This document shows positions 1 to 6,352 of a stretch of DNA of 10,368 bases, piece by piece. The stretch comes from an uncultured Lachnospiraceae bacterium (GTDB lineage: Bacteria; Bacillota; Clostridia; Lachnospirales; Lachnospiraceae). The stretch spans positions 1 to 10,368 of the forward strand of contig CAJTTU010000115.1 in the NCBI GenBank assembly GCA_910579325.1. Direction: 5' to 3'. Positions within the stretch are counted from its first letter, which is position 1, and the number at the start of each line of letters is the position of its first letter. A model generated the notes under the pieces. It worked only from the letters and a program-made list of their open reading frames with translations. It was not told the DNA's origin and made no database searches. The translations under genes and the position numbers were made by a program.

Positions 1-144
1 GGATATGATATTTATTACAATAAAACAAATTACGAACTGGCGTATACGGTAGAGTATGTGGAAGATAAAATCATTATCGTCATCATGGCCGGAACGAGGG
101 AGAATTTTTATCAGCAATTGAAGCTATATATGAAAAATAAATAA
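1..144 (+). CDS. RelE/ParE-family toxin, C-terminal part (5' end outside window)
   Basis: Frame 1 is open from the window edge to a TAA at 142-144, giving the last 47 residues of a protein. The visible part has the alternating beta-strand look of RelE/ParE toxins and ends in the stretch IIIVIMAGTRENFYQQLK. I recognise this as the C-terminal strand and helix of the Firmicutes RelE/ParE (mRNA interferase) group; members cut ribosome-bound mRNA or poison gyrase, depending on the branch. The start and any partner antitoxin would lie left of the window, so it cannot be said whether the gene is intact or paired. It is followed directly by another, decayed toxin-antitoxin locus (hicAB), which supports a toxin-antitoxin-rich accessory spot. 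The assignment rests on family memory and a short C-terminus only. Confidence 0.6.
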   Translation, partial: GYDIYYNKTNYELAYTVEYVEDKIIIVIMAGTRENFYQQLKLYMKNK

Positions 145-168
145 GGTTTCCTTATGTTTTTTCTATAG

Positions 169-202
169 TTGACACACGTATATAACACGTATATGATATC
201 AT
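169..202 (+). promoter_or_regulatory. Strong sigma-A promoter of the hicAB remnant, with tandem-repeat operator
   Basis: TTGACA at 169-174 and TATGAT at 192-197 are separated by exactly 17 bases, so this is a near-consensus vegetative promoter. An 11-bp unit, ACACGTATAT plus one base, occurs twice in tandem (174-184 and 185-195) and fills the spacer, running from the -35 into the -10. The palindrome ATGATATCAT (193-202) overlaps the -10. Repeats placed this way would block RNA polymerase if bound, as expected for autoregulation by an antitoxin such as HicB. The binding protein is inferred, not shown. Confidence 0.7.
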
Positions 203-229
203 TATAAAATAAATAATGGGAGAAGGACA

Positions 230-352
230 GTGGCGAAAGTTACAGAAATCGAAAAAAATAAAAGCCATCAATTTCCTGTTCCACGACATTATGGAAAGGA
301 ACTTCCCTTAGGCACGGCTAACAATATTTTTCGAAATGCAGGATTAAAATAA
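230..352 (+). pseudogene. hicA: Eroded HicA-type toxin remnant
   Basis: A 40-codon frame starts at GTG 230, preceded by the purine-rich GGGAGAAGG, and ends at TAA 350-352. It retains HicA landmarks in order: an N-terminal KVTEIEK, a SHQF that corresponds to the catalytic (G)SHHQF histidine segment, and a C-terminus PRHYGKELPLGTANNIFRNAGLK-like stretch that matches the usual HicA ending (tVPrH.kEl..GT..sIlkqAGlk). Normal HicA is about 60 residues; two internal pieces are missing, one between the N-terminal helix and the histidine strand and one just after it. The double-stranded-RNA-binding fold is therefore unlikely to form and the RNase toxin is probably dead. It sits directly behind a strong promoter and 49 bases before hicB, in the usual hicA-hicB order. 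An intact but unusual 40-residue protein is the alternative. Confidence 0.65.
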
Positions 353-401
353 CCTTCCCATCAAAATAATCTGTTATTTGAAAGAAAAAAGGAGAACCAC
401 T

Positions 402-716
402 ATGGCCAAATATATCTTTCCAGCCATTTTTACGCCGGAAGAACAAGGGGAATTTTCGATACATTTTCCGGATATTGAAAATTGTTTTACCTGCGGGGAC
501 AATCTGGAAGACGGAATCCGGATGGCCGTAGACGACGGCTCGTTCGCGACTTATATTTCCTGCGACACCACTGTGTACCGTCGTCTTATGAACAATATTT
601 CCGTCAAGAAAACACTTACGATCTCGTCATGGCTTAATGATTCGGCCATGGCCGCCGGATTAAATTTTTCACAGATACTTCAGGACGCGTTAAAAGAACA
701 ATTAAATATTATCTGA
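402..716 (+). CDS. hicB: HicB-family antitoxin, internally shortened
   Basis: The start is ATG 402, seven bases after AAGGAG (389-394); a TTG at 378 would lie upstream of that ribosome site and is not used. The 104-residue product opens with the HicB motif YIFPAIFTPEEQGEFSIHFPDI and CFTCGDNLEDGIRMAV (residues 4-43). It ends with a ribbon-helix-helix type DNA-binding segment (about 67-100: SVKKTLTI, WLND, AGLNFSQILQDALK). HicB neutralises the HicA RNase and represses its own operon. In family members of about 130-145 residues, roughly 30-40 residues with the acidic/proline-rich EED...P.PS part separate MAxDA from the xFVxxIxCD strand. Here MAVD runs straight into DGSFATYISCD, so an in-frame internal deletion has removed part of the toxin-binding RNase-H-like fold. 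With hicA eroded, it may survive as an orphan repressor or simply be decaying. Confidence 0.8.
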   Translation: MAKYIFPAIFTPEEQGEFSIHFPDIENCFTCGDNLEDGIRMAVDDGSFATYISCDTTVYRRLMNNISVKKTLTISSWLNDSAMAAGLNFSQILQDALKEQLNII

Positions 717-811
717 TTCATCCGTATATAATATATTTCTGCAGGACACTGCCGCATCTGGTTTTACAAAGCTTTACAAACACATCAAAAAAAGAAAAGA
801 GGTACAACAAC

Positions 812-1276
812 ATGAATTCCGTAGAAATAGAAAAAAAATACCTGCTCCGCCATCTTCCCGGCGATCTGGAAAATTATCCCTGCCACGAGATCGAGCAGGC
901 TTACCTCTGCACGGATCCGGTGGTGCGGGTGCGGAAGGAAGACGAAACCTATTATCTGACTTACAAAGGAAAAGGCATGATGATGCGGGAGGAATACAAC
1001 CTGCCGTTAAACCGTGAGGCCTATAGGCATCTTCTGGCCAAGGCCGACGGCCATATCATCTCCAAAACCCGTTACCTGATTCCGTTAGAAGACGGCCTGA
1101 CCGCAGAACTTGACCGGTTCCACAGCCCGGATCCTGCGCTGCTGATGGCGGAGGTGGAATTTTCCTCCGAAGAACAGGCGGAAAGCTTCACGCCGCCGGA
1201 CTGGTTCGGAAAGGAAGTGACCCAGGACCGCCGCTACCACAACAGTTATATGAGCCAGGCTTCATACGTCAATTAA
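812..1276 (+). CDS. CYTH-domain protein (putative triphosphate-binding phosphohydrolase)
   Basis: A 154-residue cytoplasmic protein starting at ATG 812 after AAAGAGG. It carries the CYTH signature ExExK near the N-terminus (E5-I-E7-K-K9). Further charged residues expected to line the triphosphate tunnel follow: RVR at 39-41, the K52/K54 pair in TYKGKG, R59-E60, SKTR at 84-87, ELD at 99-101 and AEVEF at 113-117. CYTH proteins bind inorganic or organic triphosphates with divalent metal; bacterial ones include triphosphatases and class IV adenylate cyclases. Length is typical of short, single-domain bacterial CYTH proteins without a CHAD domain. The sequence does not settle the substrate; inorganic triphosphatase is the usual guess. 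The MATE gene starts 56 bases downstream on the same strand with no visible terminator, so co-transcription is plausible. Confidence 0.82.
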   Translation: MNSVEIEKKYLLRHLPGDLENYPCHEIEQAYLCTDPVVRVRKEDETYYLTYKGKGMMMREEYNLPLNREAYRHLLAKADGHIISKTRYLIPLEDGLTAELDRFHSPDPALLMAEVEFSSEEQAESFTPPDWFGKEVTQDRRYHNSYMSQASYVN

Positions 1277-1332
1277 ACATTTAAATTCAACTGACTGCAG
1301 ATATTTTTACCATCGGAAAGAAGGAAAGCACA

Positions 1333-2709
1333 ATGAACACACGCCCAAGACAATCCATGTCCCAATATGAAAAAATGGTAGAAACGCCTATCCCGCCGCT
1401 GGTATGCAGCCTGGCCATCCCTACCATCATCAGTATGCTGGTCACATCCATTTACAATATGGCGGACACTTATTTCGTATCCCAGCTTGGCACCAGTGCG
1501 GCCGGAGCCGTGGGGATTGTGTTTTCCCTTATGGCGATTATACAGGCCGTGGGCTTCACGCTGGGCATGGGCTCCGGAAGCCTGTCTTCCCGGCTTTTGG
1601 GGCAGAAACGGCAGGAGGAGGTCAACCAGATCTGTTCATCCGGCCTTTTCGCCGCACTGGTCCTAGGGCTTTCCATCACCCTGTTCGGCTCTTTATTCTT
1701 AAATCCGCTGATGGATCTTTTAGGGGCCACCGACACCATTCTCCCCTATGCCAAAAGCTATGCCCAGTATATTCTGTTCGGCGCCCCTTTTATGTGTTCT
1801 TCCTTCGTCATGAACAATGTTCTGCGTTCCGAAGGGAAAGCTGCCTATTCCATGATCGGCATCGCCACCGGCGGCATCCTGAATATCCTTCTGGATCCCA
1901 TTTTCATTTTTATTTTCCGGCTGGGCATCGCCGGAGCCGCCATTGCCACACTGGTCAGCCAGTGCGTCAGTTTCGCGATTCTGCTGATTATCTTCCTCAC
2001 CGGCAAAAGCACGATCAGACTCCATCCACAGTACATAAGCAGACATCTGAACACCTATAAAGTAATCATCCAAACCGGCTTTCCTTCCTTCTGCCGCCAG
2101 GGGCTGGCCAGCGTCGCCAGCATTGCCTTAAACGTAAACGCTGCCGTTTACGGTGACGCCGCAGTGGCTGCCATGTCCATTACCAGCAAAATATTCATGA
2201 TGGTGTTTTCCTTTATGCTGGGATTTGGCCAGGGCTTTCAGCCGGTAGCCGGCTATAATTACGGGGCGCAAAAATACCGGCGGGTGAAACAGGCCACCAT
2301 CTTTACTTATGTGACAGGCGTATGCATGATGGCTGTTCTGGGACTGCTGGGCTTTCTTTTTGCGCCGCAGCTGATCCGACTGTTTCGCCGGGACGACGCC
2401 CAGGTAATCGCCATCGGGACAATTGCGATCCGGGCCCAGGCGCTGGCTTTGCCTCTTATGCCGCTGGCTACTGTTATGAATATGGTGTTCCAGGTTATCG
2501 GCCGTTCCAAAAAGGCCACCCTTTTATCCGCCTGCCGGCAGGGAATTTTCTTTCTGCCGTTTATTGTCCTGCTGCCGGTGTGGCTTGGACTGACCGGCAT
2601 CGAAATCGCCCAGGCCCTTTCCGACCTGTGTACGCTTCTGCTGACCATTCCCTTTGCCCTTCTGTTTCTCAGAGAACTGGACGAAAAAATCAGCGAAACA
2701 GATTACTAA
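1333..2709 (+). CDS. MATE-family multidrug efflux transporter
   Basis: A 458-residue integral membrane protein beginning at ATG 1333 after AAGAAGGAAAG. The N-terminal motif PIPPLVCSLAIPTIISMLV followed by YNMADTYFVSQLGTSAAGAVG is the classic first-two-helix signature of MATE transporters. The helix pattern continues through two pseudo-symmetric halves (about residues 20-225 and 240-450), with a repeat-like second half opening (GFPSFCRQGLASVASIALN) and GFGQGFQPVAGYNYGA in the eighth-helix region. Length and hydrophobicity fit the usual 12 membrane segments. Members expel cationic drugs or metabolites in exchange for Na+ or H+. It resembles the Firmicutes MepA-like branch, but substrate and coupling ion cannot be read from sequence. 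It ends 5 bases from the convergent PurF-like gene, with no clear terminator between them. Confidence 0.92.
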   Translation: MNTRPRQSMSQYEKMVETPIPPLVCSLAIPTIISMLVTSIYNMADTYFVSQLGTSAAGAVGIVFSLMAIIQAVGFTLGMGSGSLSSRLLGQKRQEEVNQICSSGLFAALVLGLSITLFGSLFLNPLMDLLGATDTILPYAKSYAQYILFGAPFMCSSFVMNNVLRSEGKAAYSMIGIATGGILNILLDPIFIFIFRLGIAGAAIATLVSQCVSFAILLIIFLTGKSTIRLHPQYISRHLNTYKVIIQTGFPSFCRQGLASVASIALNVNAAVYGDAAVAAMSITSKIFMMVFSFMLGFGQGFQPVAGYNYGAQKYRRVKQATIFTYVTGVCMMAVLGLLGFLFAPQLIRLFRRDDAQVIAIGTIAIRAQALALPLMPLATVMNMVFQVIGRSKKATLLSACRQGIFFLPFIVLLPVWLGLTGIEIAQALSDLCTLLLTIPFALLFLRELDEKISETDY

Positions 2710-2714
2710 AAGTT

Positions 2715-4124
2715 TTATTCTTTCCCGTTCCAGCAATAGGTACACAGCTTACAAGGCTCGACGCCCGTGGCATCCAGCATGTCATCCAGCCGGTTGTAGC
2801 GCAGGGTAGTGAAATTCAGCGCCTTTCTGATTTCCTCCTGCATCCTCTCATATTTGGGAGATTCCGGGTCCGCATATTCCTGCAGGGTTTCCTCGCTGAC
2901 ATCATCCCCTTCCAGCTGACGGATCACCCGGCGGGCGATCAGATCCATCTCCGAGGAGGAGCGGGAGAAATTCAGATATTTACAGCTGTAGAGAATCGGC
3001 GGGCAGGCGGGACGGATATGCACCTCCCTTGCGCCGTTCTGGTATAAAAACTCCGTGGTTTCCCGAAGCTGTGTCCCTCTCACGATGGAATCGTCGATCA
3101 GAAGCAGGCTCTTGTTCCGGATCAGGTCATGGACCGGGATCAGCTTCATCTTCGCGATCAGATTTCTCTGACTCTGAATCGTGGGCATAAAGGATCTGGG
3201 CCATGTGGGGGTGTACTTAATAAAAGGCCGGGAAAAAGGAATGCCTGATTCATTGGCATAGCCTACCGCATGGGCGATGCCGGAGTCGGGAACACCGGCC
3301 ACGATATCCGGTTTTGCGTCGTCTCTCTGCGCCATCTTTACGCCGCAGTTGTAACGCATCTGCTCCACGCTCAGACCTTCATAGGAACTGGGCGGATACC
3401 CGTAGTAAACCCAGAGGAAGGTACAGATCTTCATATCCTTTCCGGGCTGCATCAGAACCTTGGGCCCTTCGGGCGTCACCACATCGATCTCTCCGGGACC
3501 TAATTCCTTTTCATCCGTATATCCCAGGTTCCGATAGGAAAAGTCCTCAAAGGCCACACAGCAGGCATCATCCTTCCGCCCAACCACCACAGGCGTTCTG
3601 CCAAACTTGTCCCGGGCCGCATAGATTCCTTTCGATGTCATCAAAAGCAGCGAAAGGGAGCCGTCGATCACCTCTAATGCATAGTGAATGCCTTCGATCA
3701 GATTTTCCTTCTGATTAATGATAGCGGCCACCAGCTCGGTAGGATTGATATCCCCGCCGCTCATTTCCAGGAAATGGGCATGTCCGCTGTCAAAAATCTG
3801 TTCTACCAGTTCTTTATTGTTATTGATTTTTCCCACTGTGGTAATGGCAAAGGTGCCGTGATGGGACCGGACGATCAGCGGCTGGGGCTCATAGTCCGAG
3901 ATACAGCCAATGCCGAACTGCCCCTTCATCTGCTGCATATCCTTGTCAAATTTTGTGCGGAACGGTGAGTTCTCAATGTTGTGGATCGCACGATCAAAAC
4001 CCTTTTCCACATCGTAAACCGCCATACCGCCCCGGCGTGTTCCCAAATGGGTATGATAGTCCACACCGAAAAACAAGTCAAATACACAATCTTTTTTTGA
4101 AGCGACGCCAAAAAAACCTCCCAT
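2715..4124 (-). CDS. PurF-like amidophosphoribosyltransferase paralogue lacking the glutaminase nucleophile
   Basis: A 469-residue cytoplasmic protein starting at ATG 4124 after AAGGAGG. PurF makes phosphoribosylamine from PRPP and glutamine, the first step of purine synthesis. The phosphoribosyltransferase half is well kept: VPDSG at 278-282, RSFMPTIQSQR at 310-320, and the PRPP loop LLIDDSIVRGT at 341-351. Cysteines matching the 4Fe-4S ligands of Bacillus-type PurF are present at 234, 381 and in C458-x2-C461-x2-C464. The N-terminal class II glutaminase is degenerate. The invariant MCGI(F/V)G start is MGGFFG, so the nucleophilic cysteine is glycine. The RYxTxG glutamine-binding strand is missing (GIGCISDYEPQP). 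The NGN oxyanion motif reads VGK, and the SDSE motif reads INPTE. It may use free ammonia, bind PRPP as a regulator, or have another role. Neighbours are not purine genes. Confidence 0.88.
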   Translation of the reverse strand: MGGFFGVASKKDCVFDLFFGVDYHTHLGTRRGGMAVYDVEKGFDRAIHNIENSPFRTKFDKDMQQMKGQFGIGCISDYEPQPLIVRSHHGTFAITTVGKINNNKELVEQIFDSGHAHFLEMSGGDINPTELVAAIINQKENLIEGIHYALEVIDGSLSLLLMTSKGIYAARDKFGRTPVVVGRKDDACCVAFEDFSYRNLGYTDEKELGPGEIDVVTPEGPKVLMQPGKDMKICTFLWVYYGYPPSSYEGLSVEQMRYNCGVKMAQRDDAKPDIVAGVPDSGIAHAVGYANESGIPFSRPFIKYTPTWPRSFMPTIQSQRNLIAKMKLIPVHDLIRNKSLLLIDDSIVRGTQLRETTEFLYQNGAREVHIRPACPPILYSCKYLNFSRSSSEMDLIARRVIRQLEGDDVSEETLQEYADPESPKYERMQEEIRKALNFTTLRYNRLDDMLDATGVEPCKLCTYCWNGKE

Positions 4125-4137
4125 TGTCTCCTCCTTA

Positions 4138-4212
4138 TCATGACATTTTGCCGCAGTCCTTACAAAAACTGCAGGGACTTTCGCTGTATTTTATGATTCC
4201 ATTGGATTCCAC
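4138..4212 (-). CDS. Candidate 24-residue CxxCxxC leader mini-protein upstream of the PurF-like gene
   Basis: On the minus strand a GTG at 4212 lies five bases after a purine-rich ribosome site (GGAAAGAGG, 4218-4226) and opens a 24-codon frame that stops with TGA at 4138-4140. The C-terminal half reads ESPCSFCKDCGKMS, a CxxCxxC metal-binding-like motif. The stop is immediately followed by AAGGAGG, the ribosome site of the PurF-like gene, whose ATG is 13 bases beyond the stop; this is the geometry of translational coupling. The motif is like the CKLCTYC near the C-terminus of the PurF-like protein itself. It could be a translated regulatory leader, a small metal-binding partner, or chance. No promoter was identified with confidence. 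I do not recognise a named family. Confidence 0.45.
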   Translation of the reverse strand: MESNGIIKYSESPCSFCKDCGKMS

Positions 4213-4226
4213 TTTTTCCTCTTTCC

Positions 4227-4246
4227 TGACGCAGCTTGCTGCGTCA
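4227..4246. other. Perfect 9-bp inverted repeat between the AAA-ATPase remnant and the leader ORF
   Basis: TGACGCAGC and its exact complement GCTGCGTCA are separated by two bases. Read on the minus strand, the hairpin falls between the stop of the AAA-ATPase remnant (4266) and, with no gap, the ribosome site of the CxxCxxC mini-ORF. No run of T follows it on either strand, so a simple intrinsic terminator is doubtful. An RNA-stabilising 5' structure, a ribosome-access switch or a protein-binding site are alternatives. Confidence 0.5.
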
Positions 4247-4265
4247 TTCAGGCAAATTTAAAAAT

Positions 4266-4802
4266 TTATTTTCGAACTTCAATCTTACAGGTATGTTCCT
4301 TTGTCTTTTTACTGTAATTGATTCCCACGAGAAAAATCTCATGGCCTGCGGGTACTTTTTCAATATACCTTTTATCTTTGATCTGATCGATAGTCTCCTT
4401 ACAGCTTCTGTCTACCTTTAATTCCAGAATGATTGCCGGCCGGCCCGGCCGCTTCGGCAAAAACAGATAATCACAATATCCTTTTCCGCTTTTGGCCTCC
4501 CGCTCCATCAGATACTCATCTCTTGCGGCGAGATAACATAAGGTAATAACACAGGATAACGAATTTTCAACATTATATTGCAAAAATGGAATTTCCCGGT
4601 TATGGACCTCCTCCAGCATCTGTGCCACCCGCTTTTCATCGTCGGAAAGCGTGGCTTCCAGCATTTCCTTTGACTGGTCTACAATCTGTTTTACCTCACC
4701 CATGCTTTCACGGTTTAAAACCATCTCATACTTTTCCATCAGCTCCCTGTTCGGAATCCGCAGTTCTCCGTTATAGTAAGACAGAAAACCATATACCACC
4801 AT
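4266..4802 (-). pseudogene. C-terminal fragment (PD-(D/E)XK nuclease domain) of a disrupted AAA-ATPase-like protein
   Basis: This frame continues the family of the gene to its right but in another reading frame. It gives about 174 meaningful residues, from GFLSYYNGELRIPNRELMEKY onward. That is the end of the AAA-ATPase-like core followed by the PD-(D/E)XK (DUF1703-type) module usual in this family. The nuclease motifs are visible: the aspartate in GKGYCDYLFLP and the ExK in AIILELKVDR, followed by the QIKDKRYI helix. The stop is TAA at 4266-4268. An ATG at 4802 exists, but it has no ribosome site and lies inside the upstream fragment, so independent expression is unlikely. The first four residues in this frame (MVVY) are an artefact of the overlap. 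Together with 4739-5548 it formed one gene. Confidence 0.8.
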
Positions 4803-5548
4803 TTCAAATCTTCAAAGCTGACGCTTTTATGCGTCCGGCACAATTCTCTTACTTCTTCCTCGCTCAAACCAAAATATGCCTCATATACTTGATCGTTCAT
4901 AAAATTATATTCCTGAAACATATTCAGTTCCGAACCGCTGGAATACTTCGCGACAGGCAATATGCCTGTCATATAGGCCAGATCCACATAGGGCTGGTCT
5001 TTTAACAGCCCTTTCAAAAATCCCAAATGCTCCTTTTTATCTTTATCTGTCATAAATTCCTGATGAAAAATGGAATCCCATTCATCCAGAATAAAAATAA
5101 AAGAATCATCCGTGTCTAAAAATACCTGTCTGATATCGTCATATTCCCGTCTTTCCAGTTTCGGATAGTTATCATACAAATCACTCCGCAGTTTTTCTAC
5201 AATTTTTGTAAGATATGTTTCATAAGAAGAGCAGGCTTCCAGACCGATACTGAAATCAATATAAACCACATTATAGGCGTTTAAATATTTTCTGAACCCG
5301 GCTGCCCCTTCAACGGATAAGGTTTCAAAAAGCGCGGCGCTTCCCATATCTTTTGTATAATAAGCGCCCAGCATACATGCGTTTACCGTTTTTCCAAAGC
5401 GTTGTGGCCGGGTAATACAGATATACTGATCCATCGTGTCAATTCTTTCAGACACTTTCTCGATCAACTGGCTTTTATCCACATAAATCTTACTGTTCCG
5501 TGCTTTTTGAAATAGCTTCATCGGTGTCTTTGTGTTCAAATAATACAA
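4739..5548 (-). pseudogene. N-terminal fragment of AAA-ATPase-like/PD-(D/E)XK protein, frameshifted by an internal deletion
   Basis: The frame starts at TTG 5548, eight bases after GGAGGT, and opens with the family beginning YLNTKTPMKLFQKARNSKIYVDKSQLI. It contains a P-loop variant, RPQRFGKT (about residues 47-54), and a Walker-B-like FILDEWDSIF near 151-160. A normal DLKWWY is reached at about 4793, after which the frame turns to nonsense (MVFCLTITENCGF...) and stops at 4739. The sequence that should follow, WYDGY...NP.S and about 100 residues up to LGYLSYN, is absent. The text resumes at GFLSYYN in another frame at about 4790. The junction is therefore a deletion whose length is not a multiple of three. 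Such AAA-ATPases occur in many copies in gut Clostridia and Bacteroides; their job is poorly known. Neither fragment should make the full enzyme. Confidence 0.85.
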
Positions 5549-5572
5549 CTATGACCACCTCCCGCAGGTTCC

Positions 5573-5601
5573 ATTGTAACAGAGTACCCGGATTTTTGCA
5601 A
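5573..5601 (-). promoter_or_regulatory. Predicted sigma-A promoter of the AAA-ATPase-like gene
   Basis: On the minus strand TTGCAA (5596-5601) and TACAAT (5573-5578) are 17 bases apart, one or two mismatches from consensus. The -10 lies 24 bases before the TTG start, leaving room for the GGAGGT ribosome site. An intact promoter suggests that the gene was broken recently or that the fragment is still transcribed. Confidence 0.6.
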
Positions 5602-5644
5602 TTTTTAATACAGGTTTTTGCAGTCTCATTTTAAAAAAGTTTCA

Positions 5645-5674
5645 TTGCGGCCATAACTGCCAATGTGCTATACT
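5645..5674 (+). promoter_or_regulatory. Predicted promoter of the His-rich protein gene
   Basis: TTGCGG (5645-5650), an 18-base spacer and TATACT (5669-5674), the latter preceded by an extended -10 TGC, point toward the His-rich gene about 100 bases downstream. It is divergent from the AAA-ATPase promoter. No clear Zur- or Fur-type palindrome was recognised in the leader. Confidence 0.5.
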
Positions 5675-5770
5675 ATTCATACCCCGCCAATATGACATAT
5701 TTTCTGAATCCTGCTGCCTATGGTTTTGCGGGATTCCGGGAGTACATTACGAATAGAAGGAGACGGTAAT

Positions 5771-6301
5771 ATGGAACATCAGCATGAACACCACCATCAT
5801 GAGCATAGCGAGGACTGCGGCTGCGGACAGCACCATGAACACGGACATGAGCATCACCACCACGAACACGGCGACGACTGCGATTGCGGCTGTAACCATG
5901 ACCATGAGCATGAACATGAACACCATCATCACCACCATGACCCCAACGTCCCTTATATCATTGACGGACATACCCATGAAGGCGCGTCTGTGGGCACCGG
6001 CATGCTGACGGTAACTGGCCGTTATCAGGAGCTGGAAGAAACCGTGCAGAAGGAGCTGAAGGCGCTGGCGGACTGGACGACGGAGCAGGGCGGCATCATT
6101 GGCCATATCAAATCCTCCCTGGTGTCCTCCCACACCACCATGCTCTCCATCACGGAGGACGAGGTAAACACCATTTCCCAGGACACGGAGGAAATTCAAA
6201 TTAACATGGCGGCCATCGTCTTTGCCGTACCGTTAGAGGAGGTAAAGGCACGGGTAGAATCCATCTGCAAAAAACTGATCCGGATGACTGGCGGCGAATG
6301 A
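5771..6301 (+). CDS. Histidine/cysteine-rich metal-binding protein with a conserved C-terminal domain
   Basis: The start is ATG 5771 after AAGGAGA (about 5758-5764); an upstream in-frame ATG at 5720 has no ribosome site. The 176-residue protein has a striking N-terminus: 26 of the first 56 residues are histidine and 5 are cysteine. A 21-residue tandem unit is visible: HEHHHHEH-x2-D-C-x-C at 5-18 and again at 26-39, then C41 and a run of six histidines at 51-56. Residues 60-176 form a different, non-repetitive domain with GRYQELEETVQKELKAL, GGIIGHIKSSL and a final amphipathic helix. No signal peptide or membrane segment is seen, so a cytoplasmic metal (nickel, zinc or cobalt) store or chaperone is the likely role. 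The C-terminal domain resembles unnamed Clostridia proteins with the same His-rich head. No metal transporter or hydrogenase gene is nearby to suggest the metal. Confidence 0.8.
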   Translation: MEHQHEHHHHEHSEDCGCGQHHEHGHEHHHHEHGDDCDCGCNHDHEHEHEHHHHHHDPNVPYIIDGHTHEGASVGTGMLTVTGRYQELEETVQKELKALADWTTEQGGIIGHIKSSLVSSHTTMLSITEDEVNTISQDTEEIQINMAAIVFAVPLEEVKARVESICKKLIRMTGGE

Positions 6302-6352
6302 ACTGATTGCAAATCATCGAATATAGATAACTGACAGTGCGTAACCAGATGC

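Noticed and set aside
216..311. 31-codon ATG frame overlapping the hicA remnant
   Set aside because: It has no family resemblance, while the GTG frame at 230 matches HicA from start to end.
727..732. TATAAT before the CYTH gene as a promoter
   Set aside because: A good -10 hexamer, but no acceptable -35 at 16-18 bases; the region is simply AT-rich.
1404..2060. 218-residue +strand frame within the MATE gene
   Set aside because: His/Arg/Pro-rich out-of-frame translation of a membrane protein gene, with no ribosome site; a shadow frame.
4189..4245. Alternative 18-codon minus-strand ATG frame (MTQQAASGK...) through the hairpin
   Set aside because: No ribosome site, it starts inside the inverted repeat, and it shows no motif; the GTG frame with CxxCxxC is better supported.
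4227..4246. Classical intrinsic terminator
   Set aside because: The stem is perfect but no T run follows on either strand; listed as an inverted repeat of unclear role instead.
1..5548. Working defence island (toxin-antitoxin plus AAA-ATPase/nuclease)
   Set aside because: The hicA and AAA-ATPase genes are broken and the genes between them are ordinary (CYTH, MATE, PurF-like), so an active defence system is not supported.
5747..6199. 150-residue minus-strand frame opposite the His-rich gene, methionine/valine-rich
   Set aside because: It is the antisense image of the His codons (CAT/CAC read as ATG/GTG), with no ribosome site; a shadow frame.
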